Shown: one piece after another, positions 54,870-63,927 of the stretch
Layout: each line of letters opens with the position of its first letter
How positions within the stretch are numbered: the first letter of the stretch is position 1
DNA from: Phyllobacterium myrsinacearum
Lineage (GTDB): Bacteria > Pseudomonadota > Alphaproteobacteria > Rhizobiales > Rhizobiaceae
Direction: 5' to 3'
Assembly (NCBI RefSeq): GCF_002980555.1
Contig: NZ_PVBT01000010.1
Coordinates: 1-64,000, forward strand
Length of the DNA: 64,000 nucleotides
Made by a program: the position numbers and the translations under genes
The notes under the pieces: model-generated
What the model saw: the letters and a program-made list of their open reading frames with translations, nothing else
Told to the model about the DNA's origin: nothing
Database searches by the model: none

Positions 54870-55969
54870 GGAGCACCTCGCGCGCGACGGCCGGAGGCGT
54901 TCCACACCATGCTTCCCTGCACGGCGGCAGGCCGCCCCATCTGCCTGATATAGGGGGCGAAAAAAATCTCCGACACGGCGCCGGGCCGTCCCTCCTTGCG
55001 GCCCAACTGCACGACGATCGGCAGCGTCGTATGCAGATGATCGATGATCTCCGGCTTTGACAGTCCGCCTCCACCGCCAAAACCGCTTTGCATGACCAGC
55101 ATTGCCAAGCGTTCATAAGCCGCGCGCGGCGAGTTCGCATGAACTGTGGAAAGCGAACCGGGATGCCCCGTGTTGATGGCCTGCAGGAAATCCAGCGCCT
55201 CGCCGCCGCGCACCTCCCCGAGGAGCAGACGGTCGGGGCGCAAGCGCAGCGACGCTTCGACCAGGCGCCGCATATCCACCTGCGCGATGTTCTGATTGCC
55301 GCGCGAGGCAATCAGCCGGACATGGTTGCCATGCGGCGGCACGAGTTCAGGCGTATCCTCGATGGTGATGATCCGCTCGTGCCCCGGTATTTCCCGCATC
55401 AAGGCATTGAGAAACGTCGTCTTGCCCGTTCCCGTCCCGCCAGAAATGATCATGGAGATACGGTGACGCAGCGCCAGATGAAGGAATTGCGCGATATCGC
55501 CCGCATCGAGATAGTCGCATAGGCCCTGTTCCTCGTCGGTCAGGGCCTCGGTCGCGCCGGTTACCCGCGCGCAGAGAAGCGCGCCCGCCTCGGCATAGTC
55601 GGAGAGCGACAGATCGCGAACGATTTTCCGCCGGATGGCAATGGCGCCTCCGTCCGGCGCCGCCGGCGGCAGCACCACCTGAACACGTGAACCATCCGGC
55701 AGGGATGCGGACAACAACGGTTCTTCTTCATTGACGAACTGATGGCTGGCGCCTGCAACCCGCTCTGCCATGAAGCGGATGCGTTCGCGCGTCAGCTCCG
55801 GAAGATTGAGTGCAACCATGCCCGCATGCAACACGCCGGAACTGTATTCGACAAACACCCTGTGCGGTTCATTGATACAAATCTCGATGACATCCTGCCG
55901 TTCCAGCAGCGATCGCAGCGGCTCAAAGGCCAGCGAGATCAAATCATCGTTGCGGGAGAGCATGCCCAT
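54866..55969 (-). CDS. virB11: type IV secretion ATPase VirB11
   Basis: Hexameric traffic ATPase of 367 aa. Walker A is GGTGTGKTT at 177-185; the Asp box is ITIEDTPEL, Walker B is RLLLGEVRGGEAL, and the His box is GHPGSLSTVHANS. All are intact. The start at 55969 has GAGG seven bases upstream. There are 51 bp between virB10 and this gene. Confidence 0.95.
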   Translation of the reverse strand: MGMLSRNDDLISLAFEPLRSLLERQDVIEICINEPHRVFVEYSSGVLHAGMVALNLPELTRERIRFMAERVAGASHQFVNEEEPLLSASLPDGSRVQVVLPPAAPDGGAIAIRRKIVRDLSLSDYAEAGALLCARVTGATEALTDEEQGLCDYLDAGDIAQFLHLALRHRISMIISGGTGTGKTTFLNALMREIPGHERIITIEDTPELVPPHGNHVRLIASRGNQNIAQVDMRRLVEASLRLRPDRLLLGEVRGGEALDFLQAINTGHPGSLSTVHANSPRAAYERLAMLVMQSGFGGGGGLSKPEIIDHLHTTLPIVVQLGRKEGRPGAVSEIFFAPYIRQMGRPAAVQGSMVWNASGRRARGAP

Positions 55970-56020
55970 CAAGAAGCCTCACGCGGAACGAAATCCCGCA
56001 AGGCGAGTGCGGGCGTGTTT

Positions 56021-57316
56021 CTATTGTCCATAACCGCCGCGCCCCCTTTTCAGCTCCCGCAGCTTTTCACGCACCGGATCCGGGTAGAGATCGGAAAAAT
56101 CGAGATCGCGGCGGACGAATATGGCAACCGGCGTGCCCTGATTGATCGTGATCGTGGGTGGAATGTTGAGCGATCCCTTCAAGGCCTCCCCTGCAACCTG
56201 CGCAAAGGTTTGCGCTGCAACCGCAGCGCCCTTTGCCGCCATGTTCGAGCCGATGTCGATACTGGGACGGGTCGTGACGGTCCGGATTTCATTCGTCTTC
56301 GGATCAACATAGGTTGTCGTCACCGGGCCGGTATTCAGGCTGGACGACGTGTCCGTGGAAGCCAGTATCTGGCCGCCGGCGGAAATCGCGCTGAGCAGGA
56401 TTGCGGAACCATATCGTTCGAAAACATGCCTGTTCACATCGCCGCTCATTCCCGAGCGGCCAAGCTCATCCGTTCCGATGGAACCGAGATTGATGGACAC
56501 GCCATCCGACCGCAACAGCCGTGTCCAGACGATGAATGCCCTTGTCTGCCCCTGCGCCAGTCCGGCATTGTATTCACCGATCAGCCGCGTGCCCGATGGC
56601 ACGAGAATACGCCTGCCATCGAATGACCAGACGTCATCGGTGGTTATGGCGCGCACCATCCCCGGCAGATCGGTCTGAACAGCGGTTTCGAGGACACCCC
56701 GCAAAATGGTTCCCTGCGGCACCAGGGCATCGATGCGCGGATTCTTTTCAGCCTTGGCCGTTTCGGCGGATTTTCCGGACAGGGACGCCAGAAACTGGTC
56801 GTTCGGATTGGTGGCCTGAAACGTATCCGGGCTTTTCTGTTTCTCGTCGGGGCTCTTCTCATTGTGGGCCGGTTCCCCAGCAGTTCCCAGTTCCGAGACG
56901 ATCATCGGCGAACGGTAGCGGTCCTGTTGCTTCGCATAATAGGCGGCCTCCTCCGCCTCGGCCCGGCGGCGCGCGTCTTCCTCGGCGCTGCGCCGCCGGC
57001 TTTCTGAATCATCAGTATTAACCGTCCTTGCTTCAATCGCCGCGGCTTGCAGTGGAAGAGGAGTTTCCTTCCTTTCCGGCGGCGGCGTGAGATTAAGCTG
57101 GCTCGAGCGTGACGGCATGAAGGCCTCGTCGGAGGCAGCCCGCTCACCCTGCTGCGGCCGGGGATTGCTGAACAGGGGTACGGCAAACAGCCCGCTGACG
57201 CCTGCCGCAAGACACAGGCCAATGAGACCGGCCCTCAATTTACGTTTTGGCTCCAGCAGGCTGGGATCCGTCCCTGCCTCGATGTCCAGACTGCGATGAT
57301 AACCGGGATCGGGCAT
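56021..57316 (-). CDS. virB10: type IV secretion protein VirB10
   Basis: Envelope-spanning channel protein of 431 aa. A short cytosolic N-terminus and one membrane segment (about 27-50) are followed by a Pro/charged linker with an Arg/Glu/Ala-rich coil (about 105-125). The C-terminal TrbI/VirB10 beta-barrel domain contains ILRGVLETAVQTDLPG, IPSGTRLIGEYNAG and TITINQGTPVAIFVRRDLDF patterns. The start follows TGGAG. Confidence 0.94.
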   Translation of the reverse strand: MPDPGYHRSLDIEAGTDPSLLEPKRKLRAGLIGLCLAAGVSGLFAVPLFSNPRPQQGERAASDEAFMPSRSSQLNLTPPPERKETPLPLQAAAIEARTVNTDDSESRRRSAEEDARRRAEAEEAAYYAKQQDRYRSPMIVSELGTAGEPAHNEKSPDEKQKSPDTFQATNPNDQFLASLSGKSAETAKAEKNPRIDALVPQGTILRGVLETAVQTDLPGMVRAITTDDVWSFDGRRILVPSGTRLIGEYNAGLAQGQTRAFIVWTRLLRSDGVSINLGSIGTDELGRSGMSGDVNRHVFERYGSAILLSAISAGGQILASTDTSSSLNTGPVTTTYVDPKTNEIRTVTTRPSIDIGSNMAAKGAAVAAQTFAQVAGEALKGSLNIPPTITINQGTPVAIFVRRDLDFSDLYPDPVREKLRELKRGRGGYGQ

Positions 57317-57319
57317 TGC

Positions 57320-58123
57320 TTATCTCCAGCTTTTCTTGGAGACAGGCACATCGGCGACAACCGCTGGCGGCGTTTTCCTGTTGAGATTGAACAGGCAGGT
57401 CGCATAGCCGCCATGCCGCAGCATCCACTGCCTGGCAATCTTGTCGACAACGATATAGTCGCCCTCGCGCCGGTAATTGGCGAGGATTTCCCGCTTGCCT
57501 CCTTCCACAATGAAGATCGCCGGGACATCGCCCTGGAACCGGAACCATGTCTTGACGCCGTCATCAAATGCTTCGGCGGGTTTGAGCGCGCGGTCGCCGC
57601 GGAAATGATAATCGGTATTGGCGTCATCATGCCGAAAGCCCGCACGGTTTGGCTCCGAGACCAGCCGCTGCGCCTGGGCCAGAAGCTTGGCGTCCAGTTC
57701 CAGGTCGGGATACCGGAACTTGACCATGTAGGTCTGGTCGGACTGCGAATCCGGATGCGCACGCAAAACGAAGGTATAGACATGCCTGTCGCTGACGATG
57801 TTCATGTTCGTCGCCGCTTTCGGCTCCACCGGTTTGAGGAAGATGATGTTGCCCTTCTTGTTGGGTTCGATCTTCCAGGACATGCTGTCGCCAACGGCGA
57901 CCGTTTCGATTTTTTCCGTGTCGCCCAAAACAATCATCGTCGACACACCATAGGTCGCATCAACCGCGACGACATTGCTGGGGTTATAGACCACCGTCCT
58001 GACACGGGCATCCGCAGCGCCCCGTCGCGGTGCCACCTCCGCACGGACGCCGCCGTCCATCGCCAGGAGCGTCAATGCAGCACCAACCGGCAAGACCAGG
58101 CAGGCATACGCAAATGTCCTCAT
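57320..58123 (-). CDS. virB9: type IV secretion protein VirB9
   Basis: Outer-membrane-complex protein of 267 aa. A signal peptide (MRTFAYACLVLPVGAALTLL) precedes the CagX/VirB9 domain, with VYNPSNVVAVDATYGVST, GDSMSWKIEPNKKGNIIFLKP and the C-terminal DKIARQWMLRHGGYATCLF. Its ATG overlaps the virB8 stop by four bases. It stops three bases before virB10. Confidence 0.94.
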   Translation of the reverse strand: MRTFAYACLVLPVGAALTLLAMDGGVRAEVAPRRGAADARVRTVVYNPSNVVAVDATYGVSTMIVLGDTEKIETVAVGDSMSWKIEPNKKGNIIFLKPVEPKAATNMNIVSDRHVYTFVLRAHPDSQSDQTYMVKFRYPDLELDAKLLAQAQRLVSEPNRAGFRHDDANTDYHFRGDRALKPAEAFDDGVKTWFRFQGDVPAIFIVEGGKREILANYRREGDYIVVDKIARQWMLRHGGYATCLFNLNRKTPPAVVADVPVSKKSWR

Positions 58124-58857
58124 GGCTGGTACTGCCCACCGGATTCGCCCTGCCCGGACACGCTTTCCTGATCGCGGCGATAGTCGACGACCTGGAAACC
58201 CAGCGGATTTTCGAACCGCCATTCATTGGGCATCGGCGCCTTGGAATACTGGAAATGGAGGAGGGAAACCCAGTGTTCCTCCGCGCCCGATTCCCGTCCG
58301 GTCCGCTGCGTGGAAAACCGGATGACTGCCGTGAGGGCGTTGGGGAGCTGTATGGATTTGATCTTCAGGCCTACGCGGGTTTCGCGGCCATAGCGTGTCA
58401 CCGGATTGTCCGCATTGGATGGGCTGAAGAGCGCAAACAGATCCCGCGCGGCATCGCGGGCCGACAGCAGCTGGGCAAGATCAAAATTGTCTTTCACCGT
58501 GGCCGGATCATAGGTCTCGCGCGCTTTCAGGTAGCGCACGACATACATGCGTGCGATCGCTTCGTTCTGCGTCAGGTCTCCATCGGCAAGCGGTTGTTTT
58601 ATCTCCATGAATCCGGTCGTCTTGTCGACTTCAATGACATAGGGCTCGAAGCTTTTGAGCGGCAGGAGCAGGGCGAGACAGGTCAGCGCCAGGCAGGCCA
58701 GGGCAAAGCTGATCACAGCCACCAGCCACGCGGTCAGCCGGGACCGTTTCACGGTACGGATGACATCGTTTTCCCAGCGAACGGCTTCGCTGAAATATCG
58801 CCTGTCCGGCCCGGATGCCGCCTCGATTATATGTTCATTCGGTCCTGACGCGCTCAT
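58120..58857 (-). CDS. virB8: type IV secretion protein VirB8
   Basis: Bitopic inner-membrane assembly factor of 245 aa. The cytosolic N-terminus has RYFSEAVRWENDVIRTVKRS, the membrane segment is at about 43-66, and the periplasmic NTF2-like domain follows (YVIEVDKTTG and RMYVVRYLKARETYDP). It is the first gene of the operon. The start is 58857 (ATG); a GTG lies three bases upstream. Confidence 0.93.
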   Translation of the reverse strand: MSASGPNEHIIEAASGPDRRYFSEAVRWENDVIRTVKRSRLTAWLVAVISFALACLALTCLALLLPLKSFEPYVIEVDKTTGFMEIKQPLADGDLTQNEAIARMYVVRYLKARETYDPATVKDNFDLAQLLSARDAARDLFALFSPSNADNPVTRYGRETRVGLKIKSIQLPNALTAVIRFSTQRTGRESGAEEHWVSLLHFQYSKAPMPNEWRFENPLGFQVVDYRRDQESVSGQGESGGQYQP

Positions 58858-59275
58858 CACCGCTGGCGAAACCTTGAAATCGCTAAAACTGAAAATTCTA
58901 AAATAAAAAGTGTGGTATCGCGGCGCCCTGTCTTCATCGCGCCGCGTTCGGAAAACCGCTTAAGTTGTAAATATCATGCGAATGCGGAACACAATTCGAC
59001 TTTGGTCTGATGCCTTTCCCGCCGGCCGGAGAAAATGCGGTCCGCCGCGTCGTGCGGCAGACTATCCTATCAGGTTTCAACGGCTCCGCGGGACATCAGT
59101 CAAGGCGGCACCGTTCAGCCTCAGTCAGCCCAGGCCAAGCAGTTTGGCCGTGGCCGGGAATGAATGTACGCACCTGACCCAATCAATTCTTTCAACAACG
59201 TTCAAAATTCGCCATTGAAGCCAAGGGCCGCATCGGTTAGAACCGCTTCGCGCATGCGAGCTATCGCAGCCTCAT
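58858..59275. other. intergenic region between virB8 and tRNA-Arg
   Basis: 418 bases without a convincing gene. Near virB8 there is an AT-rich tract (about 58875-58910) that may hold the virB promoter. Just upstream is a 7-bp hairpin (CGCGGCG ... CGCCGCG, about 58929-58956). The right end carries the candidate tRNA promoter at 59215-59243. No good match for a tRNA fragment that could be an att site was seen. Confidence 0.4.
59215..59243 (+). promoter_or_regulatory. candidate promoter of tRNA-Arg
   Basis: TTGAAG (59215-59220), 17 bases, then TAGAAC (59238-59243). The predicted start lies about 25 bases before the mature tRNA 5' end. Confidence 0.42.
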
Positions 59276-59352
<77 letters not shown>

Positions 59353-59414
59353 TCAACACTCGGATTTTATTGGATAGGAATGCCCCGCACCGCTGAAGCC
59401 GCAGGTTCGGCCAT

Positions 59415-59846
59415 TCATGGTTTTGAGTGGGAAAAGCCCGATTGGATCTCACGCCTGATATCGGCAATGAACTTGTCAACGGACTCGATGCGCCCATCGC
59501 TTGCCTGATCCAAGCAGATTCCGACTTTCAGCCCGCGCCGCTTCAAGGCCGGCAAAAAGGTTTTCAGCGTCGCGTCAAGCTCCATCTGAACGACTTCGGT
59601 TTTGATCTGCAAACCGGCGCCCTGACCGATCGGCCCCAGCCATATCTCGGCGAAAACAGCCGCCGGCCACAGGGGACAGCACATTGACGTCCCCGCAGGG
59701 TCATTGAGAATGAGATAGTTCGAACCAAGATTGATGGTGTAAACTGTGTAGGTTTCGACCGATTTCCTGATGAAATACTTGTAGCGTGCAGAATGGGAGA
59801 GCTTGAGAACCCTCGTTGCCTCGTCAATACCTGGCTTTGTCTCCAT
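59415..59846 (-). CDS. DUF2750-like protein
   Basis: Cytosolic protein of 143 aa. The pattern [20 protein letters not shown], then [16 protein letters not shown], then [18 protein letters not shown] follows the DUF2750 family from end to end. Function is unknown. The start at 59846 is chosen because GAGGGTGGG lies upstream; 59882 is an in-frame alternative. It lies just downstream of tRNA-Arg on the opposite strand. Confidence 0.75.
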   Translation of the reverse strand: METKPGIDEATRVLKLSHSARYKYFIRKSVETYTVYTINLGSNYLILNDPAGTSMCCPLWPAAVFAEIWLGPIGQGAGLQIKTEVVQMELDATLKTFLPALKRRGLKVGICLDQASDGRIESVDKFIADIRREIQSGFSHSKP

Positions 59847-59960
59847 GTGCCCACCCTCATCCCAGAGGATAGACCAGAACAATAAAGATAGAAGAACATT
59901 TATTTCAAATTGTAGCCAATACAGGCAGCATGAGATTCAAGTTGAAATGGCAAAGCGTTA

Positions 59961-60040
59961 GAAACCCGATTGCCGCGCTGGAGACGGCAGGGTTTCGTGT
60001 GGAAGCCCGCACTGCTTTTTGCACAGGGCATTGGGCTTCC
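59961..60040 (-). terminator. two hairpins after the 62-aa membrane protein gene
   Basis: GGAAGCCC (60001-60008) and GGGCTTCC (60033-60040) form an 8-bp stem that begins at the stop codon. Further on, GAAACCC/GGGTTTC with an inner TGCCG/CGGCA (59961-59996) forms a 12-bp stem with a 3-base bulge. There is no clear U-run. They may terminate or stabilise the minus-strand transcript. Confidence 0.4.
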
Positions 60041-60228
60041 TAGTTCATCGCCGCCGGCGTGATCTTACCCTGCTGACCCGCATTCAAACGCTGAATATCC
60101 GCTTCTGCTGCCGGTTTCGCCACGGCGTAATACCGGCCAAGGCCAAATGCCAATGCGGCCATGATGAGAACAACGCCGATATATTTCCAAGCCTTGGCTT
60201 GATACGGCTCCGGATCAATCGAATACAT
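60040..60228 (-). CDS. small membrane protein, unknown function
   Basis: Protein of 62 aa with one membrane segment (WKYIGVVLIMAALAFGLG, about 14-31) and a short polar C-terminus that would be periplasmic or cytosolic. The start at 60228 has TGGAGTT upstream. The frame is open for another 117 codons upstream, but a rho-independent terminator lies inside that stretch, so the extension is rejected. No family is recognised. Confidence 0.6.
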   Translation of the reverse strand: MYSIDPEPYQAKAWKYIGVVLIMAALAFGLGRYYAVAKPAAEADIQRLNAGQQGKITPAAMN

Positions 60229-60274
60229 TCTGAACTCCAGGATGGCGGCACTGAGCAGTGACGATTGTCGCTGT

Positions 60275-60306
60275 AAAAACCCCACCATCACGAGGACGGT
60301 GGGGTT
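60275..60306 (-). terminator. rho-independent terminator on the minus strand without an assigned gene
   Basis: Arms AACCCCACC (60278-60286) and GGTGGGGTT (60298-60306) form a perfect 9-bp stem with an 11-base loop. On the minus strand it runs into TTTTT. It must end a transcript that comes from 60307 or higher, yet no credible minus-strand gene is seen there. Confidence 0.7.
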
Positions 60307-61065
60307 AAGCTTGCTCGGAACAGGATTTTGCAGAACGTCCTTCCATCGGCAGTTCGATTTGCCCGGCTCCCTGCACTCGATGGGAACTTGGACCTCGTCC
60401 TTCTCTGGGAAAGTGGTGTGGCCGCGCTGCTTCCGACATGTTGAATTTTTGACGGGCAACAGAATGGTGTTGCCAGTCAGGGAGATATCACCAGAACCGG
60501 CGTGACGTGACCGTGACGGAAATCCGGACCGGATCGGATTTTCAGTATTTTTTTCGCCGTGCAGCCGGCAGCAGGCCATCCCGCTCCAATCTTACATCCA
60601 AGACCGGCCCACAATGTTCCTGCAATGTTGAATCCGTATGCCTTCACCAGGCAACGTCCTTTGGCGGCGATTGCGGCAACGCCGTTTCTGTCAGGCCGCC
60701 CTGTCCGTCTCGCCGTTCATGCGGGAGCCTGTTTACGACATCAATGGCGTTAAAAGGCTATTGATTTTACCGATAATATTTACCCAATCGAAAACAATAC
60801 GAAGTATCAAAACAATCTTTCATATTTATATTGTAAAATATTTATAATCGCGATCACAATTTTGTTACATTAGAGTGATATTGTGTAATATTGGATTTCT
60901 GTCAAATATATACATAATATAGACTCAAATTAAACTTTAAGTTGCAAATAGGCAACAGTAAAAAATCAACGGCTCTCCACATTAAAAATTTGTAACTTGA
61001 CATTTGACTCCGCCATCGAAGTCGCGGAATACGAAATTGTTACTATCAACTCATGGAGAGCAACA
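60307..61065. other. long intergenic region upstream of the porin
   Basis: About 760 bases with no supported protein gene. From 60307 to about 60740 it is of average composition and may encode a minus-strand untranslated RNA ending at the terminator at 60275. From about 60760 to 60995 it becomes very AT-rich, as expected upstream of a strongly expressed porin. TTGACT (about 61006) and a GAATAC/AATACG about 17 bases later is a weak promoter guess for the porin. Confidence 0.4.
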
Positions 61066-62169
61066 ATGAACATTAAGAGCCTTCTACTTGGCTCGGCTGC
61101 AGCCCTGGTTGCAGTCACTGGCGCACATGCTGCCGACGCAGTTGTCGTCGCCGAACCGGAAGCCGTCGAATACGTTCGCGTGTGCGATGCTTACGGCAAA
61201 GGCTTCTTCTACATTCCTGGCACAGAGACCTGCCTGAAGATCGGCGGCTATCTGCGGGCCGATGTCAAAGGCGGCGATGACGTCTACAAGGGCGGACATG
61301 TCAATCAGGGCAGCGATCCCGATGGCGATGGCACCTACTACATGCGCACACGCGCTACCGTTCGTTTCGATGCCCGTTCGGAAACCGAACTCGGTACACT
61401 GCGTTCGTACATTGAAACACGCTTTCAGTACACGAACGGCAGCAACGCCACGGAACTTCCCCAGGCCTACATCGAACTCGGCGGCTTCCGCATCGGCGTC
61501 AGCGATGCGATCTTCGGTTCGTGGACAGGCGCTGCCGGCAAGGTCATCAATGATGACGTGATCAACTACCAGTCCGGCGTAAGCAACCAGGTCAGCTACA
61601 CATTCAATGCAGGCAATGGTTTCTCGGCGATCATCGCTGCAGAACAGGGCCGCGTACAGGGTGCCAGCTATTTCGATAATGACTATCGTATCGACAGCTA
61701 CATGCCGCACGTGCTTGTTGGTGCCAAGTTCGAACAGAGCTGGGGTGCAATCTCGGGTGTTGCCGGTTATGACTCCAAGGTCGAAGAATTCGGCGGCAAG
61801 CTGCGTTTGGACGTGAAGTTCACCGACACCGTTTCGGCGTTCGTCATGGGCGGCTATCAGTCCAACTATGACGATGCAGCGTTCGGCGCTCGCAACTGGT
61901 ACGGCACCTGGGAAGGCGATTGGGCCATCTGGGGCGGTCTATCCGCCAAGGTTTCGAGCAAGGCAACTGTCAACGCGCAGGTTGCTTACGAATCCGAAGG
62001 CACCTGGGCTGCAACAGGCAATCTCGCTTATGAACTGGTTCCCGGTTTCACCATCACGCCTGAAGTCAGCTACACCAAGTTCGATGGCGCCCGTAAGGAT
62101 TACTCCATCTCCAAGGGCGGCAACGACGATGCATGGGGTGGTATGATCCGCTTCCAGCGCAACTTCTAG
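61066..62169 (+). CDS. omp2b: Omp2-type porin
   Basis: Outer-membrane porin of 367 aa (Porin_2 family). The signal peptide ends at GAHA, then ADAVV. The VEYVRVCDAYGKGFFYIP block, with a second Cys in GTETCLKIGGYLRAD, is typical of Brucella/rhizobial porins. The C-terminus GGMIRFQRNF ends in Phe, as required for barrel assembly. GGAGAG lies six bases before the ATG at 61066. The gene symbol is by similarity; a second porin copy is not in the window. Confidence 0.93.
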   Translation: MNIKSLLLGSAAALVAVTGAHAADAVVVAEPEAVEYVRVCDAYGKGFFYIPGTETCLKIGGYLRADVKGGDDVYKGGHVNQGSDPDGDGTYYMRTRATVRFDARSETELGTLRSYIETRFQYTNGSNATELPQAYIELGGFRIGVSDAIFGSWTGAAGKVINDDVINYQSGVSNQVSYTFNAGNGFSAIIAAEQGRVQGASYFDNDYRIDSYMPHVLVGAKFEQSWGAISGVAGYDSKVEEFGGKLRLDVKFTDTVSAFVMGGYQSNYDDAAFGARNWYGTWEGDWAIWGGLSAKVSSKATVNAQVAYESEGTWAATGNLAYELVPGFTITPEVSYTKFDGARKDYSISKGGNDDAWGGMIRFQRNF

Positions 62170-62262
62170 GATCTGACACAGATCTGACGAGGTTGGTAGT
62201 GACATAGCAACGTCGTCCGATAGCGGACGCGGTTTTGACCTCCAGTCAAGTCGTTCGCAGGA

Positions 62263-62291
62263 AACGGTGGGGTTCGCCCCGCCGTTTTTTT
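62263..62291 (+). terminator. rho-independent terminator after the porin
   Basis: AACGGTGGGG and CCCCGCCGTT pair over 10 bp (one G-T pair) around a TTCG tetraloop, followed by seven T in a row. It lies about 95 bases past the porin stop codon. The rest of 62170-62504 holds nothing else that can be called. Confidence 0.88.
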
Positions 62292-62504
62292 GTGCGCTGG
62301 TTCCGCCGATGCGGACAATGAACAAGGCGCCGGCGGGTGCGCGCGGAACCGTCCAGCCCAAAGGATCAGGGCTAATGCCATAGATGCGCCGCAATATGCG
62401 ATTTTATGCGGTTCCGGGGGCATTTTAACAACAATTGCATTGACACGGCGGTCGTACCAAATTCGATTTGCCGCAACCTCGCTCCTGTTTGGATTGCAAC
62501 GACA

Positions 62505-62690
62505 ATGTTGAGAATGCTCGTTATCGCAATATCCGCCCTTACCCTAGCAAGCTTTGTGCTTGCCAGCACGGCTGAGGCCGCACGATTTGGACTGAGTTTC
62601 GGCGGCCCCCGCAACAGCGGCAAAGAAAGCGGCAAGGCAAAGGGCAACACCCAGGGCAAGGGAAACTCCCGCGGCGGTCACAGGCGATAG
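62505..62690 (+). CDS. small exported Gly/Lys-rich protein
   Basis: Protein of 61 aa with a clear signal peptide (MLRMLVIAISALTLASFVL, cleavage near STAEA). The mature part is about 37 residues, basic and rich in Gly, Lys, Ser and Asn (for example GKESGKAKGNTQGKGNSRGG). It is probably disordered. Function unknown. The ribosome-binding site is weak, so coding status is likely but not sure. Confidence 0.55.
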   Translation: MLRMLVIAISALTLASFVLASTAEAARFGLSFGGPRNSGKESGKAKGNTQGKGNSRGGHRR

Positions 62691-62716
62691 TTTAGCGGCA
62701 AAAGCCGCGATACAGA

Positions 62717-63193
62717 TCAGGTGCAGACCCATTCGCGGATCTTGCATGCCTGCGCCTCACCGCCGCACAGATGCGTCGCCTTCTCCTCTGCCTTGCGCCG
62801 GGTCGCCTCCGAGGCGGCACCCCAGGCGGACAGTCCACCGGACGCCTTGCCGACCGACAGGGCAGCACAATGCTCATAGGGAAAGCCCGTCCCGTCATCG
62901 TCATTCCAGTGGCGATGATTGCGGAACACCGTCACGATTTTGCAGCTCTTTCCGTCTGCGTTCTCGCAATGTTTGAGCGCGCTGTTTTCCGCTTCGTCGC
63001 GCTTGTCCGCACCCCAGAAAAAGCCGTGCCGGTTATCCCCGGCGGAATAGGCGATTGCGCCCCAGATTCCTTTCTCGGCAAGGGCCGGTTCCGGAATGGA
63101 TTCGGGCGCAGACATATCGGCCGCCTGGCTTGCGGGAGAAAAACCGACGACCATTGCGAGCAGTCCGATCAAAAGGGCACGATTGGCATGCAT
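62717..63193 (-). CDS. exported DUF4189-domain protein
   Basis: Protein of 158 aa. A signal peptide (MHANRALLIGLLAMVVGFS, cleavage near ASQAA) precedes a DUF4189 domain with IWGAIAYSAGDNRHGFFWG and EAENSALKHCENADGKSCKIV. Six or so cysteines in the mature part probably form disulfides. The role is unknown. The start at 63193 has TGGAGC upstream. Confidence 0.82.
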   Translation of the reverse strand: MHANRALLIGLLAMVVGFSPASQAADMSAPESIPEPALAEKGIWGAIAYSAGDNRHGFFWGADKRDEAENSALKHCENADGKSCKIVTVFRNHRHWNDDDGTGFPYEHCAALSVGKASGGLSAWGAASEATRRKAEEKATHLCGGEAQACKIREWVCT

Positions 63194-63243
63194 ATGAATG
63201 CTCCATTGTCTGGGGGTTGCACTATGGAAGCGCGGCGCGGTTT

Positions 63244-63912
63244 TCATCCCGCCACGCTCCCGACGGACACAACCACGCAGCTGTTGCCCGAGGCGATCAG
63301 CAGGGCTTGGCCGCCATTGTTTGCGAGATTGTAGTACGGTGTTCCGGAAAGGGTTTCAGCAAGCGTGCTTCCCTGCGGCAGGGTCGTGATGACCTCCTGG
63401 CAGGGCTTTTGAAACGGCGCCACCCGGACAAAGGTCCCTTCACATCCGGAAGCGGTCGGGGAGGCCACCACAACACCGGCCGCCTGTTCCTTGTACTCGG
63501 GGGTGTCATAGCTCATTCCGGCAACGGCCTGCACGGGATGCGCATCCGGGGACGTCTTGTTCCATTGGGTATTGACGGCATAGGTGGAGCCGAAGGTCAG
63601 CGCCTGTCCGAGCGCGGGGAAAAGATTGGCACAGGTGCGGATGCCGGCCTGGCTGATATGGGTGCGAAACGGCGTATCGTCGTTGGCTCCGGCGGGGGCC
63701 TGCGCCTGCGCGGTAGCGGCGGCCGGGAACACCGACCCCATAGGCGGATAGAACTGAAAAGCCAGCGCCGCTCCCGCAACGGCAACAGCCCCGATGCCGG
63801 CGAACCATTTGAGGCGGCCCGGCCGGGGCAGCCCGGAACCGGCGGGTTCTCCCTCGCCTCCCCCGTTCTCGGAACGCGACAGGATACGATCATTGATCGA
63901 TTGCTTGGCCAA
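63244..63912 (-). CDS. exported or membrane-anchored protein of unknown function
   Basis: Protein of 222 aa. A charged Gly-rich N-terminus (about 1-33) is followed by one hydrophobic segment (LKWFAGIGAVAVAGAALAF, about 34-52), an Ala/Pro linker and a Cys-containing domain of about 140 residues with IRTCANLFPALGQAL, GCEGTFVRVAPF and GNSCVVVSVG. The start is TTG (63910-63912), with GGGAGA upstream. The family is not recognised. It lies 50 bp upstream of the DUF4189 gene in the same direction, so they may be one transcript. Confidence 0.68.
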   Translation of the reverse strand: MAKQSINDRILSRSENGGGEGEPAGSGLPRPGRLKWFAGIGAVAVAGAALAFQFYPPMGSVFPAAATAQAQAPAGANDDTPFRTHISQAGIRTCANLFPALGQALTFGSTYAVNTQWNKTSPDAHPVQAVAGMSYDTPEYKEQAAGVVVASPTASGCEGTFVRVAPFQKPCQEVITTLPQGSTLAETLSGTPYYNLANNGGQALLIASGNSCVVVSVGSVAG

Positions 63913-63927
63913 TTTGGTTCTCTCCCG

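Noticed and set aside
60040-60579. Long version (179 aa) of the small membrane protein frame
   Set aside because: The extra N-terminal part has no protein-like composition, and a rho-independent terminator lies inside it. The start at 60228 has its own ribosome-binding site.
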